In this document: piece after piece, positions 15,349-23,537 of the stretch
Layout: each line of letters starts with the position of its first letter
Position numbering within the stretch: the stretch's first letter is position 1
Notes under the pieces: generated by a model
What the model was told of the DNA's origin: nothing
The model's database searches: none
What the model saw: the letters and a program-made list of their open reading frames with translations, nothing else
Position numbers and translations under genes: made by a program
Source: Oscillospiraceae bacterium
GTDB lineage: Bacteria > Bacillota > Clostridia > UMGS1883
Assembly: GCA_022508735.1 (NCBI GenBank)
Contig: JAFLUQ010000010.1
Location: 1 to 29,138, forward strand
Length of the DNA: 29,138 bases
Direction of reading: 5' to 3'

Positions 15349-17949
15349 CTATGCCCAGATCGCCAGGTCATACAGCGAGAACGTATTCTGGCGGAAATAA
15401 TAGCAGATAAAGTTTTCATCTTCATAATAAACCTTCAATTCATTGTCATACAGCTTGTTAAAGTCCTGACACCACTTGTACGCGTTTGAGTTGATAACAG
15501 TACGGGTGAAAGGATTTTTGTAACTTTCGTAATTTATGGGATATCCCCTAATATCCCATTGCGCGGCCTCATCGGTGATCTCAGTGGCAAAAATCTCGGG
15601 ATATCTGCTCGTTGTTGTGCCCAGTGGGTATGTATCATAATATATATCTGTCGCAAGCCATGCCGGGCCGCTGCTGAAATGATACTGAGCATGCTGTATG
15701 GGATGCTTCTCAACATAAATAAATACATATTCGGTGGGCAGGTAATATCCCGGCTCTTTCTGTGCCAGCTGCAGGAATTTCAACAGCTCCTCATGTCTTC
15801 CGTACTGAATGGTGGAATACAGATCGTCCGTAGAGCCAACAATGGTATATTGATTGTGCGGGAAAGACTCGGTGATGCTGCTCGTCACATTTACAACCGA
15901 GCGATATCGGGTCAGCTCGTTATAAAAATATCCGTGATAATTACCGGTCTTTATCGTAAAATAACATATAGCCGCCATGCCGGCCAGAGCCACCGTTTGC
16001 TGAAGCCAGTTCGGACTGAAACGCTGCAGCAGGCTGAGGGGGATATCTATCACCATCGCCGTTATCATCAACAGCAGTATGTAAGCCGTTGACGGCAAAC
16101 GGATGAATGCTATAAGCTCCGGCAGAGCAAGGTACGGGGCTGCATACAGTATTAAAATAAACACTGAGGCGCCGATAATGGGCAAATAGTTATCAAAGGC
16201 TCCCGCCCACTTTCTCAGAGGGCGAATAAGCATAAAGAGCAGCCTGTAGATCAAACAAAAAGCTGCGATCAGCACAGAAATGCGCACCAACCATCTGCCG
16301 ATTGTATAGTCGTCGAACAGGCGGCTGTATCCGTCAGAATAGAAGGTATACGCTTTGGCGCGGATCCTCCACCATAAAATTTGCAGTCGTTGACGGATCG
16401 TGGGCTTATAGACCGGCCCCATATGCCAGAGCGCAAGAGAACCCGGCCTCTGCCAGATCATCAGTCCATGTGGGTCATCCCTGACCACAAGGAAATGAGA
16501 TTCTTCTTCGACAACAGGAATCTGTATATCATCTCCGGTCGCGGAAATCTGCATATCATCCCCGGTCACGGAAATCTGCGCGGCATCTCCGGTCGCAGAG
16601 GTCTGCGATGACGCTCCCACAACATAGGTCTTCGGTAGCTTTCCGAATACATTGTCCTGTGGGATCTGAGCATCGGTTTCAAATGTCTCGGGTTCAGTTT
16701 GCTCGGGCTCTTCGGTTTCTTCGGTTTGCCCGCCGCCTTCCTCAGCTGCAAGAAATTCCTCTTCCTCGCCCTCTATAACAGCGAGAGCCCAGCCTATGGA
16801 GCCCTGGAAGGGAATGCCGGAAATCAAGGCGCCGACCATGGGAAGCACCGAAATGAACAAACCGCACATGGCAGCTGCCACCAAGGGCAGAAAACGCTTT
16901 CTGCTTAACACTCGCCGGATAAACACAATGGCAAATGGCAGACAGACGAAAAATGCCGTAATGGTAACATAGAAATGTATCACTATAGAGGCGGCCAACG
17001 CCATAGCAAACATGATCAGATTTTCATTTTTGAACCATTCCTTCGGCTTCTTGTGCCAGCCGTCCGGAAGCTCCTCCTTTAAAAAGCGCAGCAAAAACAG
17101 TGCGCATATAAACATGGAATAAAGGCCGTACTCACCCGGCAGGCTGCGCTGCAGTCGGGCCATGCTTACCATCAGGTCCGCGCTCTTTACGCCAAGCACC
17201 AAAAAAGCGGTCAGCACGAGCATGGGCGTGCCTCTCCAATGGAAGATATCCCGCATAAGGCAGTACGCCGCCAGGACATAAACAAACATATTGATGCAGC
17301 CCAAAAACAGGGTGCAGTTATATAACTGCAAGCCGGACACAGTATGCATTATATATAATACACAGTGCATACCCTCGGGATATACGCCGTCAGAAAAGAT
17401 CTGCCCCTGCACCAGGCCATAGGTCCAGGAATGGTGGGTATACATGTCACCAAAGCCATAGGAGTGATCCATAAACGGAGAGTAGCTGAAATAGATCACG
17501 GCATAGACCATAAGGGCCGTGAGCATAATATACTCCAATAAATGCGGGCGTACACGCCGCCATACATTTCTGACCAATTTTCTGAGCCAGACTGTAAAAT
17601 GATTCCATTTCACCAAGAGCAGCTGCCGCCATTTCAGTGAGCCGGACACCATTTTGCGCATACTGCGCAATTGCGACCATTTTGGCCGGTAAAGGTTCCT
17701 GATGCTGAACAGAAAAGTGCCGTAGAACAAAATATTTATCGTCCACGGATTCAAGAGATGCACCAGGCCTAAGAGCAATACAACCGTATTGATCAGCACG
17801 ACCTGTGTCACGGCGCAAAAACAGAACCGGAATATATTTGATTTATCATGAAGAAACCTGCGAAAAACCACGGAGGGCCATATAAACAGGACAAAGATGT
17901 AGCATAATAGCACCTTTGCAAAACATAATCCCCAATATAATGTAGTCAT
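15349..17949 (-). CDS. Large polytopic membrane protein with GT-C-like features, Pel operon
   Basis: I choose the ATG at 17947-17949, 6 nt after AAGGAG, giving 866 residues; a GTG 18 nt upstream overlaps that site. There are two N-terminal helices, then a cytoplasmic basic segment (WRQLLLVKWNHF) and many more helices. The luminal loop after the next helix (SPFMDHSYGFGDMYTHHSW then DGVYPEGMHCVLYIMHTVSG) has the D-rich and YPxGxH pattern of GT-C glycosyltransferases and their relatives. In the middle sits a ~100-residue acidic and Ser/Thr-rich insert containing 9-residue repeats. Eight or so helices follow, then a soluble C-terminal domain (FPHNQYTIVGSTDDLYSTIQ). I do not recognise a named family. 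Its place between the PelA-like gene and pelF suggests a role in polymerisation, modification or membrane passage of the polymer. Confidence 0.75.
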   Translation of the reverse strand: MTTLYWGLCFAKVLLCYIFVLFIWPSVVFRRFLHDKSNIFRFCFCAVTQVVLINTVVLLLGLVHLLNPWTINILFYGTFLFSIRNLYRPKWSQLRSMRKMVSGSLKWRQLLLVKWNHFTVWLRKLVRNVWRRVRPHLLEYIMLTALMVYAVIYFSYSPFMDHSYGFGDMYTHHSWTYGLVQGQIFSDGVYPEGMHCVLYIMHTVSGLQLYNCTLFLGCINMFVYVLAAYCLMRDIFHWRGTPMLVLTAFLVLGVKSADLMVSMARLQRSLPGEYGLYSMFICALFLLRFLKEELPDGWHKKPKEWFKNENLIMFAMALAASIVIHFYVTITAFFVCLPFAIVFIRRVLSRKRFLPLVAAAMCGLFISVLPMVGALISGIPFQGSIGWALAVIEGEEEEFLAAEEGGGQTEETEEPEQTEPETFETDAQIPQDNVFGKLPKTYVVGASSQTSATGDAAQISVTGDDMQISATGDDIQIPVVEEESHFLVVRDDPHGLMIWQRPGSLALWHMGPVYKPTIRQRLQILWWRIRAKAYTFYSDGYSRLFDDYTIGRWLVRISVLIAAFCLIYRLLFMLIRPLRKWAGAFDNYLPIIGASVFILILYAAPYLALPELIAFIRLPSTAYILLLMITAMVIDIPLSLLQRFSPNWLQQTVALAGMAAICYFTIKTGNYHGYFYNELTRYRSVVNVTSSITESFPHNQYTIVGSTDDLYSTIQYGRHEELLKFLQLAQKEPGYYLPTEYVFIYVEKHPIQHAQYHFSSGPAWLATDIYYDTYPLGTTTSRYPEIFATEITDEAAQWDIRGYPINYESYKNPFTRTVINSNAYKWCQDFNKLYDNELKVYYEDENFICYYFRQNTFSLYDLAIWA
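16520..16615. repeat. 27-bp tandem repeats inside the polytopic protein gene
   Basis: Three full 27-bp units (16520-16546, 16547-16573, 16574-16600) and a partial fourth encode the 9-residue motif TGDxxQISA in the acidic insert. They are in frame, so copy-number change would alter only loop length. Confidence 0.88.
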
Positions 17950-17991
17950 GTAATTCTCCTTAGACACACTGCGAGTATACTACTTTATAAT

Positions 17992-19794
17992 TTATTGCAC
18001 ATAATACCGCTTTTTCTGCCACTGTTCAAGCTCGATCTGTACGCTTTTTTCGGTGGCGTGAATCAAATACACATCGTTCTCAACCTTGGTATAATCTCCG
18101 CCCGTTATGCTTTTGATTTTTTCAGCATGCGTGCGAAGCAAAAACCAGCTTTCACCATCGTTTTTAATCTCAACAGAGATGGTGTTTTTCTTGCGCTTCT
18201 CGGCATAGTCCAGTGCAAAAAAGCTCCGGACTCTTTCGTCGCTTTCGGTGAGCGTGGTCTTTTCAAAATCGTAAAAAGGCCTCCAGTGAGTGTTGATATT
18301 ACTGGAATAAATCTCTGAGAGCACTTCCCAGTGGAAGTCGTCCTCCTCCGGCCATGCGATTCTCTTCATGTCAAGCAAAATATTGCTGTAGCCCAGAGCG
18401 GTCTCAATCGCCCTGACACGCAGATCCTGCTGATATGTATGTTCAAAGCCGTCTGCCGTCGCTTTCTGGGCTGTTATGGTGTCAGTGCAGTATGACAAAA
18501 TATCCGTATTATCCCAAGTGCCTGTGATAGTGCGAATGTTTTCAAGTATTCCCTGCGGCTGAGTAGCCTCAAAGGCTTCTTTATCAGTGCTGCCAATATA
18601 TGCGGCACTATAGGGGAATTTGGAATCAGAGGAATCAAAGAAAACCTGATCCTCATTTAACTTATCCTGCAGTGTAGTGCCTGGCATATAGTCCAAAGAC
18701 AGCCCCGCCTCCGCACTCTGCTCGCGGAACTGCTTCAGATAAAATATAAGGGTGCCTGTCTGCAGATCGGCCTGCTCGTTATAATTATACCGTGGTGAGA
18801 GAAAGCTTGTCAGCTTATAGCGGCCTCTGCCCGCAGACAGAATCATATCGGGCCACATCAGATTGCTTTGAAGGTGGTGCATATCTCTTGCGTAGATATC
18901 CATAAGCTCATTGGTATTCTCGAGCGCGAGAATCGGGAAGTTCGCAACCGACAGATTCTGCGCATTCACCACAGGATACAATGTGTATTCCTGCATCTCG
19001 TGAAGAGCGGCGCTTAAAATCCCCAGGCCGGTCTCATCCTGCATATAGGGGCCGTTTATAACAAATACACGGCCCTTGCCATAGCTGTTTCGCCATATCA
19101 GCGAAGGACGATCCTCGTTCTCAACATCTTCATCCGCCAGCATACCGGCCATATAGCTCTTAGTGCCGCTAAGGCGCGTATACCACGGCGCAAAAAGATG
19201 AATCTCCTTATTATGATTTTCTGACTCTTCCTCCATAGAATATATTACTTCGTCGCCCAGCAAAAAGCCGGAAAACAGATGAATGCCTATCAGCTCAACA
19301 CTCTCGCTCTCAATGCTGCGTATTCCGAGCAGAGCTCGAAGTATTGGCAGCTGCCTAAGCATAGCCGTATCAGGCATATCACAGAGCAACACGTCCTGCC
19401 CATCCTGCACCATAGCGCTAAGTGCGTCGACTTGACCGGATGTAGTTACCGATTTTCCGGACAGACAAAGCAGCAGAGCTTTGCCTCCACCGCCAAGCGG
19501 CGTATATTCATCCAGTGAATTATATTGCACAAAATTCCGTCTGGTATAGTCGCACCACTGACGAACAATATCGCATGACGCATCGTCCTCGCTGCCTATA
19601 TACAAAACCGTCTGCGCCGCTTTGCCCAAAGACTGCGCGTTAACCACATCAGCGCTCGACAGCTCTGTATCCGTCATATGTATATTCTCGTCATAATTGT
19701 TGGCTAAGTCACGGCCCACGATCGAAAACTGAAATAACATCAGAATAGCCATCATCAATATGCAGATGCTGAAAAAAATACGCCGTGATATCAT
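17992..19794 (-). CDS. DUF2194 PelA-like protein
   Basis: I choose the ATG at 19792-19794 with an upstream GAGGT, giving 600 residues; a GTG 39 nt upstream has no ribosome site. Residues ~5-25 form a membrane anchor (ISRRIFFSICILMMAILMLF), so the rest is outside the cell. Residues ~50-240 have alternating strands and helices (TVLYIGSEDDASCDIVRQW, ALLLCLSGKS, then GRVFVINGPYMQDETG) like the reductase/amidotransferase-like region of PelA. A possible deacetylase-like barrel follows, but I see no canonical CE4 (NodB) metal motif. The C-terminus is beta-rich. DUF2194 proteins are commonly linked to pelF and pelG. In Pseudomonas PelA deacetylates and cleaves Pel; whether this one is catalytic is open. 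Confidence 0.78.
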   Translation of the reverse strand: MISRRIFFSICILMMAILMLFQFSIVGRDLANNYDENIHMTDTELSSADVVNAQSLGKAAQTVLYIGSEDDASCDIVRQWCDYTRRNFVQYNSLDEYTPLGGGGKALLLCLSGKSVTTSGQVDALSAMVQDGQDVLLCDMPDTAMLRQLPILRALLGIRSIESESVELIGIHLFSGFLLGDEVIYSMEEESENHNKEIHLFAPWYTRLSGTKSYMAGMLADEDVENEDRPSLIWRNSYGKGRVFVINGPYMQDETGLGILSAALHEMQEYTLYPVVNAQNLSVANFPILALENTNELMDIYARDMHHLQSNLMWPDMILSAGRGRYKLTSFLSPRYNYNEQADLQTGTLIFYLKQFREQSAEAGLSLDYMPGTTLQDKLNEDQVFFDSSDSKFPYSAAYIGSTDKEAFEATQPQGILENIRTITGTWDNTDILSYCTDTITAQKATADGFEHTYQQDLRVRAIETALGYSNILLDMKRIAWPEEDDFHWEVLSEIYSSNINTHWRPFYDFEKTTLTESDERVRSFFALDYAEKRKKNTISVEIKNDGESWFLLRTHAEKIKSITGGDYTKVENDVYLIHATEKSVQIELEQWQKKRYYVQ

Positions 19795-19901
19795 TTTGAT
19801 TTTACCTCTTCCTATTAAAAATGGAGCTGACACACCGTTAACGCCTTATATTACCCGCAGCCGTAAATACTATTACGGGCTTAATGCATGAGGCTTATTC
19901 C

Positions 19902-20816
19902 CTACGAAAATACGCGGATCATTTCAAGCGTCTCTTGGTCAACAGAAATGTTTGAGTTTCTCAGCTCTTCTAAAATACGGAAAAACGTCTCGCGATCTTC
20001 CATGGAAAAATACAGCTTAAGGCGGCACGTATACGTGCTAAGCGCGTCAGGATGATGCTTGACCGAGCGGTCACACCATTTTTCGCACCGCTCATATTCC
20101 GATAATTCCAAAAGACGGAGACTAATTGCCTCAAATTCCTCAGCGGTCATGCCTTCCGGTTCCTTTTCATAGAGCATCTCACAGATATTTTCCATAATAT
20201 CAATTTGATTTTTCTGCTCAACTCCGGTAAGCACCCGCTGTTTTAAAACTTGATCCATATACTCTATCAGCTCATGCGCGTATACGGGAATCTCATCTTC
20301 ATTTTCCTCGTCCTGCATATACAGATAGTCCTTTTGAACCTTGGTGCGGAATTCATCCAGTGAGCTTTGCAAAATAGATGCCGCGTAATGGGCCGTCTCT
20401 GAATCTTCGCTGTTCATAGCCATTGCAATAGTTGACAGCGACTTCCAGATATCACCGCGGAGTACGTTCAGCATAAGAACTCTGAGATTATCCTTATCTG
20501 TTATCTCCATCGCCTCTTCAACCGAAACAAGGTTGCGTTCCCTGTCTTCATCGGCATGCATATAGGCTTTCACTCTTTCCTTGTTGAACACTACGTCTGA
20601 AAGATCCACCTCTCTGTGGAAGAACAGGCGGAACGCAATGTAGCTGACAAAGAATATAAACACGCCGGTAACAGGGCACATCAGCATCACTAATGCGCGT
20701 ATCCAACAGCTTCCGTTGTTATCCTCGTTTCTGAAGATGTTTAAGATAAGATAAACCTCAGTGACGATCAGGTTAATGATCAAAATAACTATAAATTGCC
20801 ATTCTCGAGCCGTCAT
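19902..20816 (-). CDS. pelE: PelE-like membrane protein
   Basis: The ATG at 20814-20816 overlaps the pelD stop in an ATGA arrangement and has GGAGG 10 nt upstream, so translation is coupled; the product is 304 residues. Two membrane helices lie at ~5-27 (FIVILIINLIVTEVYLILNI) and ~38-66. A helical cytoplasmic part follows, with TPR-like pairs near the end (ISLRLLELSEYERCEKWCDR). Pseudomonas PelE is likewise a two-helix protein with TPR repeats and links the Pel membrane complex. The call rests on architecture and position rather than strong sequence identity. Confidence 0.78.
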   Translation of the reverse strand: MTAREWQFIVILIINLIVTEVYLILNIFRNEDNNGSCWIRALVMLMCPVTGVFIFFVSYIAFRLFFHREVDLSDVVFNKERVKAYMHADEDRERNLVSVEEAMEITDKDNLRVLMLNVLRGDIWKSLSTIAMAMNSEDSETAHYAASILQSSLDEFRTKVQKDYLYMQDEENEDEIPVYAHELIEYMDQVLKQRVLTGVEQKNQIDIMENICEMLYEKEPEGMTAEEFEAISLRLLELSEYERCEKWCDRSVKHHPDALSTYTCRLKLYFSMEDRETFFRILEELRNSNISVDQETLEMIRVFS

Positions 20817-23011
20817 AATCTGAAATCCTCCAACAGTACGCAATCATACCCCTCGTTTTTAACACGATCCATTACATATGAAGCGTCGTTACTGTCTGCA
20901 TTTGACAAAAGGATATACATCTTTCCGTCGTCCAACGTTCCTATAAAGTCGCTGTCTCTCAGCTTGGCGGCCAAAACCTTAGCCACTGACTCATACTTGT
21001 CTTGACCGATGCTCGGGTCGAGATGCAGCTGCACTATCGAGCATTCTGTCAGTTCTTTATCTCTGGCCTCTGTGAAAACATGCACCAAAGAGGTAAATGA
21101 TTCCTGCTCGACCATATGCTTATCCTCTTGATAACGCCTGTTTTCGAGCATTGTAATATAGCGGGCGGCACGCAGCACCGCATTTTGTATAAGATAACTT
21201 ACACTCGTGAGTACATTGGCCTGGCCCAGCGTCATGCGCTCCCAGGGAATTCCCCACGCCATTATTATGATCTGCATCTCGTCGTCGTCAAAAATTGCCG
21301 CCGACATCAGAGGATATCTTTCATCCTGCCTTTTATTGATATAAACCTTATGTTCCGATATTGTATTGTAAAGATCTTCCAGCTCACGGTAGCGGATAGA
21401 CTTTCCCAATGATTTTGCCTTATCGGAGGTATGCGAGAACAGTCTGGCGTAGTCTTTGTTTGAAACAGTGTAGATCGCCACATCCTCACTGCCAATAAAT
21501 TCCTTCAGCATTTCCGCGGCATAGAACAGTACCTCCTCAGGAGTATTGTTTTCCAATTTAGAGGTAATGGCATATATCTTTCCTATGCTGTCGTTGCTAT
21601 TAACGATCTGTGTTTCAAGCGCGTCCTTAACGCGAACATTACTACCGTTAATATCCTTGATATCAGATAACTGCCTGTTCAAAAATTGCTGCTCTTCTTC
21701 GCTTTCCAGCCTCAGCTTATGAATCTGATCCTTCATATAGCCGACTACCAATCCGATAATAAACAGCTGCGCTATCCAGATGTATATATTATAATCCATC
21801 GAGATCTCCAAAAGACCTCTGCCCTGAGCTTCCGTTATGAAATAGCCGAACACAGCCAAAACGGCCGAGAAAAGAGCCTGCTGCTGGCCGTGAATGACCG
21901 CAAACAGCAGCACATACAGCAAATAAAAGTCAAGCTCACTGAAGAATTGGCTGTTTGCCGCTCCGATATTAAGGAAGAAGAACGGTATAAAGCAAATTAA
22001 GTTTTCTATGTAAGGGATCAAGGCTCTGACAGCCCAGCTTGCTCTGCTTAAGAGCCGTTCAAAAAGACTTTTCTTTCGCTCTTCTTCTGTCAAGAATATT
22101 CTCGGATGGCTCGTCATGTATTCGACTACTCTTTCGACAGTCTTTTCAGTGTCAGCAAAAACATTGACAACGAATTCATCATTGAAACGCCCGTTATCTA
22201 AAACGCAGCGGCGCTTTTCCGACTCAGCCTCAACAATATTGATAACCACGTCATCGTTGTCCATTTTTTGCTTTATATATTGAGCGATATCCATGTCATT
22301 CAGCTCTTTTGAGCTGGAAAGATTATATAAAGGATAGACATGATCACTGTATGTGACTACCCGGAATATAAATTCAACCGCATCAGATTCGAAAAGCAGG
22401 GAAAATTTATTATCTTTATTCACTGTGATGTTTTGGGTTTTCATCGCCTCAAGGCACATTGTCGAAACCACATCATCGGCTTCTTTCAGCTCTGTCGGCA
22501 CCTTATAGAAATGATCCAGACGCAAAACAACGATATCGGCCTTTCTGATTCTTTGGAAGTTGGCGCAAATATCTTCACCCTGGGCCAACGCCATTCCCTT
22601 CATTGTGGAAGGTGCGGCAAGAATGTCCTCTGTTATATTTTTCCTGTTATTATTTCCGTAAACTTCATCAGATGAAAGATATATGAAGCGACAGCTGCTC
22701 GCCATTGCATGAGCGGTCAAAAAATTAGTCAGGCTGGATGTGTAGCGCACGATCTCACGCTGCTCGTTCTCCCAACGGAAGTTGCTGTCGAAAGCACCCA
22801 TAAAAATTGTAACATCCGGGTTTACGCTTTCAAACACATCGCTGATACACTCGCTGTCATAAGGGAGATCATATCTCTCAAAAACTTTTTCGTAAGTAGT
22901 AACCTTAAAACGGTCACCTGTAAGCAAATAAACGCGGTGCCCCTCTTTTTTCATTTTTCTGATAATTTGATTTGTCAGGCTGCATGTTCCGCCTATTATG
23001 AGTATGTTCAT
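20813..23011 (-). CDS. pelD: PelD-like c-di-GMP receptor with N-terminal epimerase-type Rossmann domain
   Basis: The 732-residue protein has four parts. Residues 1-300 form an extended-SDR Rossmann domain (MNILIIGGTCSLTNQIIRK; LSSDEVYG at 112-119), but the YxxxK catalytic site appears replaced by KGMAL at 138-142. About four membrane helices lie at ~330-430, then a coiled stretch to ~475. A GAF domain covers ~490-610. The last ~100 residues are a degenerate GGDEF: DDGKM (694-698) replaces GGDEF, while the I-site RxxD (RDSD, 685-688) is kept five residues before it, the spacing used to bind c-di-GMP. This matches PelD, which activates Pel synthesis when c-di-GMP binds. The start ATG has GGAGG 6 nt upstream and overlaps the PqqD stop by 4 nt. 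Confidence 0.88.
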   Translation of the reverse strand: MNILIIGGTCSLTNQIIRKMKKEGHRVYLLTGDRFKVTTYEKVFERYDLPYDSECISDVFESVNPDVTIFMGAFDSNFRWENEQREIVRYTSSLTNFLTAHAMASSCRFIYLSSDEVYGNNNRKNITEDILAAPSTMKGMALAQGEDICANFQRIRKADIVVLRLDHFYKVPTELKEADDVVSTMCLEAMKTQNITVNKDNKFSLLFESDAVEFIFRVVTYSDHVYPLYNLSSSKELNDMDIAQYIKQKMDNDDVVINIVEAESEKRRCVLDNGRFNDEFVVNVFADTEKTVERVVEYMTSHPRIFLTEEERKKSLFERLLSRASWAVRALIPYIENLICFIPFFFLNIGAANSQFFSELDFYLLYVLLFAVIHGQQQALFSAVLAVFGYFITEAQGRGLLEISMDYNIYIWIAQLFIIGLVVGYMKDQIHKLRLESEEEQQFLNRQLSDIKDINGSNVRVKDALETQIVNSNDSIGKIYAITSKLENNTPEEVLFYAAEMLKEFIGSEDVAIYTVSNKDYARLFSHTSDKAKSLGKSIRYRELEDLYNTISEHKVYINKRQDERYPLMSAAIFDDDEMQIIIMAWGIPWERMTLGQANVLTSVSYLIQNAVLRAARYITMLENRRYQEDKHMVEQESFTSLVHVFTEARDKELTECSIVQLHLDPSIGQDKYESVAKVLAAKLRDSDFIGTLDDGKMYILLSNADSNDASYVMDRVKNEGYDCVLLEDFRL

Positions 23012-23334
23012 CGTACGCCTCCAAGATCAAACTTTTTATCCTTGAGCTGCATGATAAAGTCACGCACATCATTTTTTGCCTCGCCCGGGGAAACTCCATA
23101 CTTCTCGCAAAGCCGCCCGCCTATTTCGTTTTCCGACATTCCGTCTGCAAGCATCTGCAAGATTTGAGCGCCCGCCTCATTTAACGGAAGCGGACTTACA
23201 TAAGATGTGCCCGATTGCTCCATATCTAATAACCAGTAAAGACCGGCGGCATGACGCAGCTGATATCTGCGCCCAATCTTATTTTCGCCTATATAGGTAA
23301 AAATATCCTGCAAATTCGACACATCTCCCCTCAC
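23008..23334 (-). CDS. PqqD-like leader-recognition domain protein, first gene of the Pel-like operon
   Basis: The ~108-residue protein has the PqqD pattern: RRYQLRHAAGLYWLLDME, then SPLPLNEAGAQILQMLADGM, SENEIGGRLCEKYGVS and NDVRDFIMQLK. Stand-alone PqqD proteins bind leader peptides and deliver them to modifying enzymes. The start is uncertain: the longest frame opens at a GTG (23332-23334) that precedes the AGGGGAG ribosome-like site, while a TTG at 23313 is ~10 nt after that site and would give ~101 residues. It overlaps the pelD ATG by 4 nt. A PqqD gene leading a Pel operon is unexpected and suggests a link to the leader-bearing proteins at 7435-9159. Confidence 0.8.
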   Translation of the reverse strand: MRGDVSNLQDIFTYIGENKIGRRYQLRHAAGLYWLLDMEQSGTSYVSPLPLNEAGAQILQMLADGMSENEIGGRLCEKYGVSPGEAKNDVRDFIMQLKDKKFDLGGVR

Positions 23335-23353
23335 TTTATATTATCGGTATATT

Positions 23354-23382
23354 ATTATAACACAGTAAAATCAAAAATGCAA
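23354..23382 (-). promoter_or_regulatory. Promoter of the Pel-like operon
   Basis: On the minus strand TTGCAT (23377-23382) and TATAAT (23354-23359) are 17 nt apart. The operon would run ~14 kb from the PqqD gene to the ABC exporter; the largest internal gap is 107 nt (19795-19901). Confidence 0.8.
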
Positions 23383-23477
23383 GCCCTAAAATGCAATAAG
23401 ATGACCTTTTTATATATATTTTTTTTAAACAAAAGCATAAAATACGATATAACCCAAATAAAAAAATGCAAAAAACC

Positions 23478-23507
23478 CCGGCAATTCCTTTCGCATTGAA
23501 TTGCCGG
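23478..23507 (-). terminator. Terminator between the two-component operon and the Pel operon
   Basis: CCGGCAATTC (23478-23487) pairs with GAATTGCCGG (23498-23507) around a 10-nt loop. On the minus strand it is followed by GGTTTTTTG and lies 30 nt past the sensor kinase stop. Confidence 0.9.
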
Positions 23508-23537
23508 AGTAAAATTGTATAGTCTATTTTATACTAT

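Noticed and set aside
16520..16615. CRISPR array
   Set aside because: The 27-bp units are directly adjacent without spacers and lie in frame inside a coding sequence.
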